Notes: generated by a model not told the origin, from the sequence alone. DNA of 64,000 nucleotides from Istiophorus platypterus (GCA_016859345.1 CM029111.1:11528714-11592713); one strand, 5' to 3'; numbered from the stretch's first letter, positions 26,045 to 40,700 are shown. Made by a program: numbers and translations.

Positions 26045-29000
26045 ACAGGTGGAAAGTTGCCAACCTGGCTACAGTTGACACACCTGCACCTGGCTTAGCA
26101 CGGCAAAGCCAACTGGCTCCCCTTGAGTTCGGAAAATCACAAACCAAGTAGAGGGGTTTAGAAATGCATGAGGCGCTTTGCTGTGTAGCATTACCATGAT
26201 TCATCTTCACAAAACTGCAAAAGCTTGTGATAATCGCTTTAGCTAATCCTTGCACGCTTCGGGCAAACAAGCATGGAGAGAGTGAAGGGGTGGTTCTTTA
26301 ACCCTGGGGGGTGGACTGAGCTGGGTGATGGTGCTGGTGTAGGCACAACATGGTCAGGGTTGGAGTTATGTGTTTTTTTTAATGTATGTGGTTGTGTGTG
26401 TGCCATAGCATTCCACTAGTGGTGCTAACAACTACTGTTCAATTCAGAGCAAACTGTCGAGTAGAAATGGTACATTAATGCAGGATGTGGAGGAGAAGAA
26501 ATCAAATACCATTCTATCATTGGTGCTCCAGGTCTGCTGCAGCCAGTTATTGAATCTTTAATTTTAGGATGTTGGGGTTTGATTATCTGAAAAAATGTGC
26601 ACATCTGCAATCAAAGAGCATACCTATTGTATATGTGTGTGCGTGTATGTTTGTGTAGCCTCGTGGTCAAGATTAAATTTTGCATGTTATCATTTCTATG
26701 CAGGCATATCCATCATTATCTTTCACTCCTTGGACACAATTATCCTCTTTCTTTCTCCGTTGTTCCAGGTTGTAAAGCCTCACCTGTGCTTCTTCTATTC
26801 CTAGACTTTGGATGCCTCTTGTAGAGCGGAGGCGCAAAGGTTTACACCCAGGCTGACACCTTCCTGCGATATGGCCTATGGACATGGCCACAGGATAACC
26901 TCATTAGCATCAGAAGGTGCTCTGCTACCTGACAAGTGAGATTTCACTTCCTTGCTCTCACAAAATAATGAGCAAATATAACCTAATGGCTAAATATAGG
27001 TAACCATGGTCTCAAGAGGCTTGGAGCAGAGTCCATACACTGTGAGAAGAGTCTGGGGCCTTTCGAAGTTTTGTTGCGGTGCGGCCATGAGGAGTGCACA
27101 AAGTAAACAAAAGATTTTAAGAGGAGGAAGTGATAGTTGAACAGTGTTTGATGAGGGCTCTTAGCCTGTAGCTATAGTGCATTAGGCACAGATGAGCCAC
27201 AGCCAGCTCCCATACTGTTAATGTGGAACACATTATAACTGCACAATGAGTTATGATTGCCATTAAAGAGCAAATGATTCAGACTTCACAGCTGGATTTA
27301 AAGGGCCGCCACCGCTGTGCCCTGTCCTTTCTCATTCCTGCCCACGCTTACACCAGTGACGCCCCGGTGACAATCGCTGCACTAGACTCTTTTTCCTGAG
27401 TGTGCCTGTTCACATTTGGCAACCTTTTGCACTTTTCAGGATACATATACACTATTTTATTTCTTGATGTTTCTGTCTATGAACCTATTTGCGTCACTCT
27501 GCATGTAAGCAACCTTGAGCTGTGAAGTGCATGATTGCATTTGACTGTGTGCAACATAATAAATAGCTACTTTGCAAACCTTACAGACTCTAACCCAGGT
27601 GAGCTTAACCTCCTTTCTCCTTACCAATACAGATACCAATTCTTTTTCTCTGCTTGCTTCTTTCAGTGCTAGCGGGAACCCTAATAATGGAATCATGCAT
27701 TTTGGTAAGACATCAGGGAGCAGTGCATGGGGGCTAGTGGGGAGAGAGAAGGGGAAGAAGTAGGCAAGGATAGAATCACGGACGGAGAGACCTCTCTTCC
27801 AATTGCCTCTCTCTCGCCCACATGATCTATCTCTCCCTCTGGGGCCAGGAGGCTAGCTGTGAAATGAATGAGAGGCAAAGCGTGGGCAGGCGCTAACACT
27901 AAGATAATGACGCCGTTTTGTCAGCCCTGGCCTAAAGCGCCGTCTCTTGGCACATGAAAGAGGGAGGGAGATGCAGGACAGTGTGATGGAAGAATGGCTA
28001 TGTGGTTATAAGCTAACAGAACTGAGTGTGCACTTCTCAAGTCTACAGGCATCTGCTGTAGACAGGATTCAGCCTTTGGATCACTACAAACACAGCTAAC
28101 AGGCTAAGAGAGCTTTCACACTGTGTCAAGAGTGTCAGTGGTCAAGAACCTCAACCACTTCTCTCCATCTACGAGGCAGTTAGAGAAAGCTGGGAGCAAT
28201 TATGGCAAAGAGAAAAGTTTTCCCCCAAGAACATGTAATGAGAAGTAGAGTATTTGAGGTAGAAGTCCATTTTTATTGTCTGTTTTAAAACATGGAGCCC
28301 AGTGAGCTGGCCTCCAAAACTGTGGAGAAAATAAAGAAAGGGAACCTACATGTTTCATTTAGGCTGTGATTCCAACTGTGGAAAGTTAACCAAATGAAAC
28401 CATCAAAGCAACGATTGGTACTAATTATCATTGCTGTTTAACATTAGAGATAAAAAACAAACAAACAAACAAACACACTGCAAATATTAAATGTGTTCTC
28501 CATGGGTTATATTGAGCCTCATTTATTTTTAGTCCTGCTGGAACATGATTTGTGATTGCGAACGCCCATGCTGTGCATCAGATACCCAGCAGATGCTTAG
28601 TTACGACTAAACCAGTAAAGACACTTAATGGTAATGGAGGAGGGGGAGACAAGGAAAACAATGAGCTGGGAGAAAAATCACCAAGTGCAAAGCTTTGAAA
28701 ACAGATAATTAGATCTGTGACAACAGAGCACGATAATAGTGTCAGTGGGGATGGAAATGTCTGCATTGCATGAGACAACAGCACGATGTGCGTGTCATAA
28801 AAAATTCTAGCATATATCATTTTCAGTGACTGAGTCCGATTTTGCATCACGAAAAAGGTGCTAATATGAATAACGATGCCAGGATGAAGAAGAGAAAAGT
28901 TTATCGTTCAATAAATCACCGAGTTTTTGGCAAATCTACCCCTGAGTCACCGATTCTTCCCTTTCTGTCACAGCCGATCACTGCCTGAACAAAAGCACAG

Positions 29001-32000
29001 TAAGAGACAAAAGCCCTGTCAGTGCCTCATTAAGCTGCTCATTAGGAAGCTGGCTGTATATTCAAACATTGTCCACGGCTGACCATTTGAGTCAAGGCTA
29101 AGTCATCTCTCTTGCTCTCGCTTGCGAGGCAGAGGGCTCGGGGTCAGTAGGATTCGTCATGATTAGTTCCGTTACATTTTCTCTGACTGGTTTTGATCTA
29201 ACAACCTGATCCTGGGGTCAGACAGCCTCAGGCCCTGTCTGCATGCGTAACCTTTTCTCCTCTAAGATCCAGCTCTGCATTCATCTTGATGTTGTAAATC
29301 ACTTCCTCTCTTTTTGTTACATGACCCTTGCCTGCAGACTCCTGACACTATAATTGGAAATGAGCCACACACTTTGACCAATCGGTTACCAGCACTTGTT
29401 TTCTCTTTACGATATTGTACATTGCACATCTCTACCTTTCACTGAGCTGAGCTATGCTAAAATTGCATTAGTGTGACTCCTTAAAAATAAGAGAAAATCA
29501 GACATTATTACTGCATACATAACTTGATATAAAGACAGGTTTGCACTCGAGCATCACGATTATCATTGTGAGATGTAAATGGTGGGTTGGGTCCAAGATG
29601 CTTCAATATTGGCTGCGGTTAAGATTGGACATTAGGAGGAGGTGGCAGCGTCTCCTTTTCTTTGGGAACAAGCTTCCTGCCCTAGCATTTTGCACCTGCC
29701 TGCCTGGCACCTTAGCTACTGACTGTGCATGCAAGTTTTGCTCTTCATCTCTTCCTAAATAATCTGTATTCCACAAAAGAATTTTTTACACCTAACACTC
29801 ACTCATTATACATCTTGCCTCTTGCTCCAGGCATAACTTCTTTCACTTCTTCGCTCACCCTTTGTGTCTTTTTCGACAGACTTTTGAAAGTGTGCTACCT
29901 TAAATCAGGGCTAAAATATTGTCTCTTTAAAATAGTTGTGTTTTTGTGTGGGCATGTTCTCTTGCTGGGCCACCACAATACATCGGATCAGCTACGGTGC
30001 TCCTTGGCATAGCTTCTACATGTCTTTGATCTCTACATCATTTAGTGCATGAAGGTGATGGTGAGTGGTGTCGAACACTTCCCTTAGAATACAATATAGT
30101 TGTTCAATTGTTTCCTGGTATTTGCAAAAGCCATATTATATCACTGTCATACTCATCAAACCATTCAGTGACCACCAGTGCCCTCTATGGAAGAATCTTT
30201 ATTTTTTATGTTTCTCTGTAGCTTAAACTGTGTGGGTTGTGGTACATTCAACTAAAAGTGAGGCCTTTTATTAAGCAGAAAATAAAAATATTGCACCATA
30301 ATTAAAATATATTCATTTTTAACTTTGGACACCACTAAGTAACAGCCCGTGATTTCAAAAGTCTCTGAGGGTTACTACAATGGTGATATAACTTGAAAAC
30401 CCCTTTTCCAACACACTCTTTTTTTAAAAATAAAGTACATTGTAAAGCCAGGTCCCCAATCACGTTAAATTGGGTTTTCACACTTAAATGGTAATATTAA
30501 ATAATAGAATAAAGAACTATAGAGGCCTAATCTGTATGCTCATTTGTTTTTTTTGTATATTTTGCTTGCTTAATCTGCTTTTTCACTTCACACTGAGTTA
30601 GAGCAGTGATGCACACTTACAGAGACATAATGAGTGTATCTTTGTGCCATAATTACTGGGTGCAAAACAAACTGTCAATACACTTGAAAGGATGAGCTTG
30701 CAAATACACACAAGTATAAAGGCATGGACAGAGACACACACATACTGTTACCCACAAGCACGCACACAGACACAAAAATGCACTGGGATCAGAAAGTATA
30801 AATGGCTTTCATATGATCATTGATCTGTCCATTCAGCTGCTTCACAGCGGGACAGAAGATGAAAACAGCACTTTTGTTTATGCTGCTGCAAATGGTGGGC
30901 CTGTGTGGAAAGAGAAGGGGAAGAGAGAAGGCCACATCGATATCAGCCAAATGGCCATCTCTTGTTATAGTCAAGGATACTTGTGGGTGAGACAGAAGAC
31001 AATAGGCCTTGACTACTAAAGTGCTGGAGGGAAAATGAGGTAAGAAGCAAAATCAAATTGATATGTCTCACAATCGGATTAGCCACTGCCTCAATTACCA
31101 AATGATATTGTGATTTGTTGTTAGAGAAAAGGTAGGTGTGCTGCTATTTGGCTGAGGCTATGTGTTTTTATGATGCCCTGAGGGCATACTATATTTAGTA
31201 TACACTACAGTCAATTCTCCCAAACTTTCATTCCCTCTGCTTCACCAGGAGAGGGAGGATTAGATTATTAGTATATAAGGCTGGAAAAAACAATTTGGCA
31301 CAGTTTCAATTGATCCTCTGACATTGGGGCTGTAGGAAAAAATTAGTGAATATACTGTTGATATTGGATTAAAATATTGCAATCTTGGGTACAGCATCAC
31401 ATCAAAGAGAAACCAGTTTTGACCAGTGTTTTAAAATTAATAAATCAGTGAGGTCACGTGTGATCTGGGAGCCCAGTTGCAATGTTGTCTTTCATGCATG
31501 TTCTTGCAATACTGACTGTGAACACAATGAAGCATTAATAAAGGTTACAGTGTTAATTACCAAATTCATTAAGCAAATTTCAATTCTTTCTTTAAATTGG
31601 CTTTCACACTGTAAGGATATTGTAAGACAAGGAGTACCAGTTGCTGCGTTCAAGGTGGGGAAACCTCAACAGAAATAAATCAAAAACTAGGTAATTCTTT
31701 GAAAACGGTAAGCAGTGGTAAAACGTATGGGATGTAACAAATCTAAATCGTGCAAAACACCGGCCTATAACATCTCTCTTTAACATCTCTCTGAAAGCCA
31801 TAATGTAAAACACATTACAAATGATTTCAAAAAGATTCAATATAGGAAACATGCTAGCAATGACAGTTACAGTATGCAAATATGCAATATATGCAAACCA
31901 CATATCAGTGCTGCCATCCGCATAAAATGTAATGCCACGGCTGAGACAACAGAGACAGGCTCCTAATTACTGTAGCTTAGCAGAATCCTTTTTTTTTCTT

Positions 32001-33106
32001 TTTTTTTTTTCAATTTTCAAGTACCAATTACTATCGGCAAAACTTGAAGATGGTCCCCTGGTAGCTCTTCTCCTCGAGTGAAAACACACCTTTTCCCACA
32101 AATACACAATGCACTTAAGTAGCTACAAGTGGAAGGTACTACCTATTAGTCAATTGTCATCGCCCTCGAGAAATTGGGATGTGATTTTGCTATGGCCGCT
32201 GTAGGGGAAGGGAGAGAATCCAGCCCTTCTCAATTCCCTCTGAGGGCTTGGGAAGACTTTGTAATTCAGAATAGAGCCGTCACTGACAAACCTGCTGGAC
32301 ACTGCTGCACACCGGGAATAGAATCAAACTCCTACCTCTGCCTCATACAAATAGCGACTGATGAATTAAGAATGAGCCCAGACAAAGGCTCAAAAAAGCC
32401 ATCTCTTGTGAAACTGGACTGCCGGAGGGCAAGGGTAAGAGAGGAGGGTGTAAAGGTTGGGATAAGGTTGGTTGCACCGTGGGGAAAAAGAGGGACAAGG
32501 TGCAATATCTAGCTGTGTCTGTGAGGATCGTGCACACTTTATTTCCCAGTGATTATTCTGCATTATTCTGTCCCTATTTGTGCCTCTTGATGGTCTGGGG
32601 AAGGTGTTCAATTATAATCAAGCTCAACTCTGAGCTGTAGACTCAAAACAATCAGGAAAGAAAGCAGTAGAGAGAAAGGAAAAAAAAACATGGAGTAAAC
32701 GAAGGAGTGCTGCAGAGGAGGAATGGATGGGAGGAGATGTGTGGTCTGTCAGTGGGTTCCTGTGTGGGGAGTGTAATCAGAGGGAGGGAACGGGCATCAT
32801 TATTGAGAGAGAGAAACCAGCAGAGAAACGCTGAGAGGTAAACCAGATGATGGGGGAGCCTATGATTCCCCTACTCCCCTCTATTGCTGCCCCCAGGTCC
32901 ACCCCTGTTAAACCCTGAATCTGGAGCTGAGAAGCGAGCAGTGCGCTGCAGCAGGCGCAGTGGTACCCATCACTATCGCAATGGGGAACATGGTGCCACA
33001 TTTACTCTTAAATCAGAACATGGCAGGGGGTTGAGTGCACGCATTGGTTTGTGGGTATATAATTGTATAAAGAATTTTATATATATCTATATATCTATGC
33101 TTCTTT
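26043..33106. other. Intronic stretch, largely unique-looking
   Basis: Apart from a small (AAAC)n run at 28452-28475 I see nothing here that I can name. No open frame carries a recognisable domain, and no tandem or inverted repeat stands out. Confidence 0.5.
28452..28475. repeat. (AAAC)n microsatellite
   Basis: About five AAAC units running into CACAC. Confidence 0.9.
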
Positions 33107-33300
33107 TCTGATTAGTTTTTCAATTAATTTATTAATCATTGAGCCTATAATATGAGAGAAAATGGTAAAAAAAAAAAAAAAAAAAAAAGGAAACTGCCAG
33201 AAATTGTCCAACCAACACCCCGAAAACATTGAATTTCAAATGATATACGACTGAGAAGAACAGCATATTCTCATATTTGAAAAAAGCTCATGGTTTCTGC
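33107..33300 (-). repeat. Teleost GATTAATC-type interspersed repeat, copy 2 (reverse orientation)
   Basis: TTTTCAATTAATTTATTAATC, then AGAAAATGGTAAAAA, AATTGTCCAACCAACACCCC, AACATTGAATTTCAAATGAT and CTCATATTTGAAAA match the reverse complement of the family order seen in copies 1 and 3. An A22 run (33167-33188) interrupts the copy. Confidence 0.65.
33167..33188. repeat. Poly(A) run, 22 bp
   Basis: Uninterrupted A homopolymer inside the repeat copy at 33107-33300. It is most likely an expanded A-rich site of that copy, because no retrogene body precedes it. Confidence 0.9.
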
Positions 33301-34510
33301 ACTATAACTATCTAGCTACAATTTTCCTTTTTTAATGAAAAGGTTATGATAATGTATTGTATCTTGTATTGTGACTGCAAAACTTAATTATATCACCTTT
33401 ATATCTTGAAAAAGATAATGCACCTATCAGCTTTATATATTCAAAGATAGGTAAACAGATGGGGGCTAAGCAAATTAGGCTGTCTTGCCTCTATATGATG
33501 TGAATAGAGATTAATTGAAGAGATGTGCTCTCATTCATTCCTGAATTGTGCCTGCACCGGATCTCAGGAGCCAAAAGAATTACAGGCTACACTAGAACAA
33601 TTAAGTCTGCCTCCTGTCCAGATGCTATCAGAGCTGCACACAGTAAACAAGAGCAGATAGGAGCGAACCCCAGGAACTGAAATGAATCACAGTCTAGGTC
33701 TGATACAGATGCTCCTCTCTCTCTCTTCCATACACAGATAAAAAAAAAAACAAAAAACACCTCAGCCCCTGCCGCGTGCTTACATCCAGCCCAAGAGCTT
33801 AGTCGGTCCATTTTCAATCAGCTAGAAGCTCTCTAAAATGGAAAGATCTCCAGATGATATAAACTCTGATGAGCCTGGCAAAACACTGTGTGTATTCAAG
33901 TGTGGATGGTATGTGCATGCAGGCCTCTGTTTTTCTAGTGTATGCATGTTTGCCTTTGTATATGTGTAAGCATGCACAAAAAAAGTATAAATGAAGACTG
34001 TAGGCAAGAGTGCCTGAATATTTATTTAAGGTTCCCATCAGTGTGTCCTCCTGTCAGTGTGTGCCTGTGCGTCAGTATGCAGGCTTTTCCAGCGCACATA
34101 AGCTACCGAGTACAAAAAGGGGAGATAGAGATGACACATGGGCAGACAGACAGAGTTGAGATAGGCTCTGTCAGCCCAGAGGTGGCTATCTGCTGCTCCA
34201 CAAGTCTTCTCATCTCTTCCCACCAGATTAACTGTCTGGCATCTTCAGCCCAGTTCTGAAACTGACAAATGTCACTCTAAATGGTATTAGTGACACATGA
34301 TTGATTTGTGAGAGCTCATCTAGCCTGCCAAAAGGACACAAAAAAAAAAGACCATCAACATTTGTTTTGCTTTAAAGGCTGTTTTGTCTACTTGCTTTAT
34401 ATAAAATATAATTCTGCTAGAAATATAATACAGATACAAAAATACAGGTGTGTCTATACAGGAATATTAGTTGTGAGAACAATGTTGTCTCTCTTTTAGC
34501 CAGGATTTGA

Positions 34511-34514
<4 letters not shown>

Positions 34515-34556
<42 letters not shown>

Positions 34557-34570
34557 TTGTGTGTGTGTGT
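34515..34570. repeat. (AT)19 followed by short (GT)n
   Basis: A pure AT array (34515-34552), a short TTTATTT spacer, then GT units. Confidence 0.95.
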
Positions 34571-35084
34571 ATATGTGTCACGAATAAGTTTCCGTACGAA
34601 AAGTTTTTTTCTCAAACTAAGTTTATATTCAAATGTACAGAATTGAAATATAAGAACATGCAGGTAAAACATTTAAACATCTATTTTCCCTACAGACACC
34701 TGGCAGAGTGAACACAGTTTGCACCACATCATAATATCATCCTTGACATCAGCAGCATTCAAACCACCACTTCATGAATAGAGTAATGTTTCATCGCTGT
34801 TGTGAGGAGGCACTCCGTGTGCTACATAATGCCGCTGCCTACAGTGGTACAGGGAAGAGGATGCAGTTATAGACCTGTGAACTCTGTCATCCTTTATTGA
34901 AGATGACATGTACTTTTAGCACACATCGCTCCCAGGCTTTCTCCCCTGCACTGTCGGTTTTAAACACACAACTGGGAGCACTCACTGAAAAACAAAGAGC
35001 TCTACAGACACACGTAAAACACATAGGAGCTCATCGTCTTTGATTCTGCAACATAAAACACGCTACGATACAGATCCTTACTGT

Positions 35085-35087
<3 letters not shown>

Positions 35088-35116
<29 letters not shown>
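35088..35116. repeat. (CA)n microsatellite
   Basis: About 14 uninterrupted CA units. Confidence 0.95.
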
Positions 35117-35118
<2 letters not shown>

Positions 35119-35584
35119 AGTCAAGTGTCTCCTGGGTCAACCTTTTCTGTACAATAATCCTTGTTAGAGATGCAGAGGTGTTGTAATGACAGCCATAACC
35201 ATTGCGAAGCAGTTAGTCTTGGTACCACCTCAACCCCTAAGTCTGCTGGGAAGGCTACTTCACACACTGTTTTATTACCTCCATGACCATTAGTAACTCC
35301 ATTTTATTGCTGTCATCTTCACCATTTACCTGACAAATGCAGCCTCAGCAGGATTTCTCTCCTCTCTCTTCCTCTCTCCCACTCACTCCCATATTAGTGC
35401 ACATGTACACAGATTAAATTCATTATTATATGGCACAATAACTGATTATGCAAATATTGATGAAGCTAGTTGTGTTCATTCAGATAAGCAAGCTATTTTC
35501 ACACTTCTGAGTAAGATTTGGATCAAAGTCATCATCTGATCCTGAGCGTTTTGTGCCTTTTCTTTGTCAAATATTTTGGTTAAT

Positions 35585-35745
35585 GCTGAAAGAACGAATC
35601 GTTCACTGGGTTAATTATTAGACAGAAAAATTAGTCTGATAATTTTGAGAATTAATTAATTCTTAATATAAAAATACCAAATATTTACTGGTTACAGCTT
35701 TATTAAAATATTAATGCTCATGCTTTATTTCCTCCATTTCACATC
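35585..35745 (+). repeat. Teleost GATTAATC-type interspersed repeat, copy 3
   Basis: GCTGAAAGAACGAATCGTTC, GACAGAAAAATTAGTC, TGATAATTTTGAGAATTAAT and ATACCAAATATTTACTGGTT, then ACAGCTTT, follow the family order in the same orientation as copy 1. It is strongly diverged and covers only the left part of the family. Confidence 0.55.
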
Positions 35746-36310
35746 ACAGGAAATTAAAATATATTTCATTTAACTTAAGTTATTTTAAGAAATCATCTTA
35801 AACTCTGGTAATTTGATAAGAGTGTTCCCCTTTTTTAAACTAATATTCTTATTCTTATTTTATTCTTATATTTAATGAGCAATTAGTTTAAAAAGGAAAA
35901 AACTATGCAACTAAAATCCCAGTGTGGACATCATGACACTCATACTACTAATATGACTATTCTTAATGTGATCCCAACTGAGGGGCACACAAAGTGTAAG
36001 TGAAATTGCTTATGAACTGACACACACTACATTAGACATACATAGCCTATAACCCAGGGGAGATTCTTGAAAACATAGTGCATGACAAAACCATCAGATT
36101 TGCTAAGTGCCATCTAGATGCAGTAGCTCTTCCAGGACTCTGGTAATAGAAGATAGTGGTGCAGTGTTGGTCAAGAAGCGCTGGGATCAATACTGACTGA
36201 TCTTACTGTGCTGACAAGCCACGGCACATTCCTCTATGGGCCCTTATGTCTGGCCTCTGGCCTGATAAATGCTGACATCCATAAACATGACACTGCTGTG
36301 ATGGACACGT

Positions 36311-36312
<2 letters not shown>

Positions 36313-36349
<37 letters not shown>
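36313..36349. repeat. (GT)n microsatellite
   Basis: About 18 GT units that open a longer GT-rich, minisatellite-like region. Confidence 0.95.
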
Positions 36350-36353
<4 letters not shown>

Positions 36354-36366
36354 CGCACACGTGCGT

Positions 36367-36475
36367 GCCTGGATGTGTATGTAGGTGGGAATTTGTGCGT
36401 GTGTCTGTGTGTGTGTGCCTGGATGTGTATGTGGGTGGGAATTTATTTGTGTGTTTGTGTTTGTGTGTGTGTGTG
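36367..36475. repeat. 50-bp tandem duplication in GT-rich DNA
   Basis: GCCTGGATGTGTATGT, then A/G, then GGTGGGAATTT occurs at 36367 and again at 36417. The second half of each unit is GT-rich. There are two copies, the second slightly diverged. Confidence 0.85.
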
Positions 36476-36924
36476 AAGGAAGATAGATGTGAACAGAAGG
36501 ATCTCCAGGGCTACTCAGATCTATCCAGGGATTGTTCTGTCGGTGCACAGGGTTCAGTGGCAGTGGTTAGGTCCATTCTGGCTGTATGTCTCAGATGGCA
36601 GGGATATGCTCTTCTTCTCTATAACTCCATTCCTTCATTGCAGCTTTTAGAGACAGCACACACACCATAATCCACAAAACACCTCTGTTCCTGAGGCTCT
36701 ATCAGCAATGGGATTTCCTTTGATGCAGGTGATATAACTTATGTTTGTGTGTGTGAGTGTGTGTGTTTGTGTACAAAAATGCAATTACAATGAGATTAGA
36801 GAAGATGATGTGCTGGCCAGAAGTGACAAATGCACATGTTGAATCTGAAGATTATATCAGAGTTGGGCAAATGTGTGTATACTATGGTTTTATGGAACAG
36901 CAGTGTGAATGTGTGTGTTTGTGC

Positions 36925-36951
36925 ATCTATCTATCTATCTATCTATCTATA

Positions 36952-36999
<48 letters not shown>

Positions 37000-37018
37000 T
37001 ATATATACACACACACAC
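36925..37018. repeat. Compound microsatellite (ATCT)n-(AT)n-(AC)n
   Basis: Six ATCT units, then a long nearly pure AT array, then about six AC units. Confidence 0.95.
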
Positions 37019-37149
37019 GTGAGCATTTTTGTGTCTACCCATGTGTTGCCTCTTATCTCATATCGAATGTAATTTCCTTGTTTCGAACGATTAACTCAAC
37101 AATTACTATCCTTTGAAAACATTCTTACAAAAATGTTACCACATGCACA

Positions 37150-37727
37150 GTTAAAGCAGTAATAACTGATTTTTAGAGCACTTTGGGCTATCAGAACAAG
37201 CTATAAACCCAACACTGACATGTTGTCATCATGTCAGAAACCTGTTAGCAAACAGCAAACGTTTACACATTCAGAAGACACAGAGTAGCATTAACATTTA
37301 TCTGGAGAATAGAAATAATAAAAGTATCACATTCACTCTTTTTTTTTTTTTTAGCTCGGGTTTATTGTGATATGACATATCATGTTCACTAGATGTTAGC
37401 TTTGTCTGTTGTTTGGTTCTGGAGGAGTAGAGTACAGTAGAGTACGGTTGGTTCATCAAAGCTTTTTCACTGAAAACAGCTGCCAGCTGTGGCCATAAAC
37501 AAGGTTGATGAGAGCGCTGAGAGAGACAGAGCACTGAAGCTGCGAGCTGTTAAACAAAAAAAAAAAAAAAACAAAAAAAACAACGAACAGAAAGATGCTA
37601 AAATGCATTGTAGAGCTGAGTGGAACTGCAGAGTCGGGTCAAGATTATCGAGCTACAAACAACCCCTTTCACATTACAAAATCATTTGAGTTGTCGTTAA
37701 TATAAAAATGTTGTATAGCTTAGCCTT
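37150..37727 (+). mobile_element. Non-autonomous TIR element (copy B, most complete)
   Basis: It begins CAGTTAAAGCAGTAATAACTG and ends near TAGCTTAGCCTTAAA. The centre carries GTAGAGTACAG-, CATCAAAGCTTTTTCACTG-, AAACAGCTGCCAGCTGTGG- and GATGAGAGCGCTGAGAG-type blocks that I recognise from a common spiny-rayed-fish repeat. An imperfect A-rich run at 37554-37581 is internal. It is non-coding. Confidence 0.65.
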
Positions 37728-40700
37728 AAATTTGGTTCAGCCAAAGCAATTGTCGATCTCCATCAATGCAGAAAGGGATACAGCTTAGAACCTGTGTTGT
37801 TTATTCTCTGCTAACATGGTATGATTAATGAATGGACTGTCCTAAAGAAGATGACGAATCTGAAATTCTAATCTGAGAACAGTATGGACATTGCAGTTAT
37901 GCCAGAAACTGTGTTGGATTAGATGAGTTACAATGATACAGAAACGAGGTATCCAGCGTCTTTCAGATTTCATAGTAGTGAACAGTTACTGTAGATAGTA
38001 CCCACCAGAAAACAGAAACTCTAATGTACCACGCTGCTGCTGCCTGTCTTTGGTTAAGCAAAAGATGTATGCTAAAAGTAGAAACTTGTGTCAAAGGTGA
38101 ATGTTCTGCCTCAGGCCATCATCTGCTCTTTCTCAGCAGAAGGATCACTTCCATTTGCCAGAGTCTGAAAACCTTGGAAGTTCAATGATAAACAGTCTTC
38201 TGGCAAGTAAGATTTGAACTGACTGCGCATCATTACCGTATCTTGCAAGAAACCTTTTGATCCTTATCGTATTAAGTATATAATTTCAGACAATGTGTGG
38301 TAGTCGTGGTGTCAACTTGGCATGCAAACAATCCAAATTGGAACAGTCTCTATATTACAAAGCTCTGAAAGCAAGCTTGCACATACTTGGACTTTTCTTA
38401 GAAATGATTTTTATATTAAAGGACACTGTATATATGTCTATTAAACTGTAGCCTTGTAGCATTTTTTTTTTTTTTTAGTATTGCAAGAATCTTTCTAATA
38501 ATATTCTCACATCTTGTTTTTGTTACAATTTTTTTCATTCCCATCATCCACAACCTGCCTTTAAGACTCTTCAGTCTAACTGATTTTACATAATTTCTTC
38601 AGTTTTTTGTTTGAAATTCTCTCTGTTTTTCAACGAATTTCTAAAAAGGTATGCAGTTTTCTCCTCAGTCACTCCATTATAAAAGTTTGCACCACACTTC
38701 TATTGTAGAAAGCTGAATAGCTGAATAATTCATATGAAACACAACTTACTGTATGAGTGAAAGTCCCCTCTGGTCAGAAGTGATTTTAGAAAGCTTAAGC
38801 TAAATTAGAGTGAGAGAAATAATTTTTGTTTAGGAAACCGAATTTGAAGAAACAACTGCAAAGTTATCATATTAAATTTTGAATTGCGGCTTTCAGATTC
38901 AGTCTTGAAATACATTCCCGATGCAGACCTTCCTTTATTCAACTGCTGAATGCATGAGCATGATATATTCAAATTTCTGCAATACAAATAAAGGCTCAGC
39001 AAGCACAATTCTCTTTCCACTGCATAGGAAGAAAGACCGCAAAAAAAAACAACAACAGAAAAACAAAAGACTCATTTCCTGTGCAACCCAACTCAGCAAA
39101 TAGTTCAACAGAGGGCAAATTGAGCACAGAACCTATGAACATGAGCAATGTTGATATACACTGTCAAGTCTGGAGAGGGAAAAAATAGGCTAACACAACT
39201 CTCTTCTCCTCATCCTATTCCTGCCGTGTCTTTGAAGAGAATGCTTTGTTCAGCTGTGTCATTACATTATCAGCCGACTGACAATTTGTTTGACAGTGCT
39301 TCTAGAGAGAGCTGGGATGTGCAGTACACATTGCCCCATCCCCCTTTTCTTGGTTTCAATTAACAGTTTTCTGCACTCCAAAACAGTCAGAGCACTTCTT
39401 TTTTTCTTTTACATCTGTCTTTTCAGTAAGTCAAGGACAGGCCATTAGGAATCTGCAGAGGCAGTGAGTTCGCTCACACGCTAATTGCTTGGAAGAGAAA
39501 AAAAGTTAAAAATGTAAGGAATAGTTGAAAAAACAAGCACGCAAACCCCCACAAATCTTAACGGGGTTAACAGCTTTGTACTTCACTGTGCAATGGTGGA
39601 CATGTTGACTCATGATGTTTTGAAGACAATGCTCTCCTCATTTACTATGCTTTGTCAATTTGGTGACAACAGACAGCAAACTGTGAATACAAATGCTGTG
39701 TTGGCACGGTTGGTATCTTCGCCGCCACATGATCTACTGTTTGTAGCATATATTGTATTTGTTAGCACATTGTCAATGTTAATATGCTGCAGTTAGTAGT
39801 AGAATAGAATAGAGGCTGTCAGTAGAGTCAAATAAACATGTTTCTTTGGCTTTGACAGTGTGCTTGTGTAGAAATACAGCATGTTACATTTGTTTCTGAA
39901 ATACTCACATGTTGTGTAACCAGGCTACTTCTAATTAAGGCTGAGAAAATGTCAGACATTTCAGCTATCTATTCCGTCTCACAATATCAATGTAGCAAGA
40001 GGACATGCATTACATAATTTCAAAAGACAGGTATGTCAGGGGAATATCAGAGAAAAACATGTCCAGCCTTACTTCCACCTCTTCTCCCATGGCGTCCCCT
40101 TAAACTGAGTAATACCATTTCATCTTGCAATGGAAATCTCACAGAAGTGGAACACATATAGCAGTACTTCATTATGATTCCTCACTTACTGTTAACTTGG
40201 TCAACACCTCATAGTTCTCACCAATCCCTTTTAGGTGTGCAAGCGCAGAAAAGCACACATACGGAGAAAGGGAAGCACATAAACACAGTGGCTGTAAGCT
40301 CTGAATGACAGAGATATACAGGCTTTGCATGAGAATACAGATAATGCAGTCAGATGGCAAGGAAAAGCGATGTCAAACCGACAGGCCTTCAAACGAGGCA
40401 CTGAGCCTCCCTCTTCCTCTCAGTGAACTGACAGCCTCTGGCCTGAGATGCAAGCAGCGTCAGGATGTCAAACTCCACTATGTTTTGACACCCATTGCTG
40501 TCCTCAGCAGAAAGAAAGAGGAGAAAACAGCAGCGAGGGCTTTTGTAAACACAAAATTCACAGTCCATTTGTGTTTTAGTTCCTATTGAATGCACAAACA
40601 GACCTCGAGGAGCGGCACAAACACATGCACATACAAAATGCACACAAACACACTTGGAGAGAAGAGCAATAGGTATGGAAGTCCTTTTCAGACATTCACT

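Noticed and set aside
33167..33188. Poly(A) run as the tail of a processed retrogene
   Set aside because: It lies inside a recognised repeat copy and no retrogene body precedes it.
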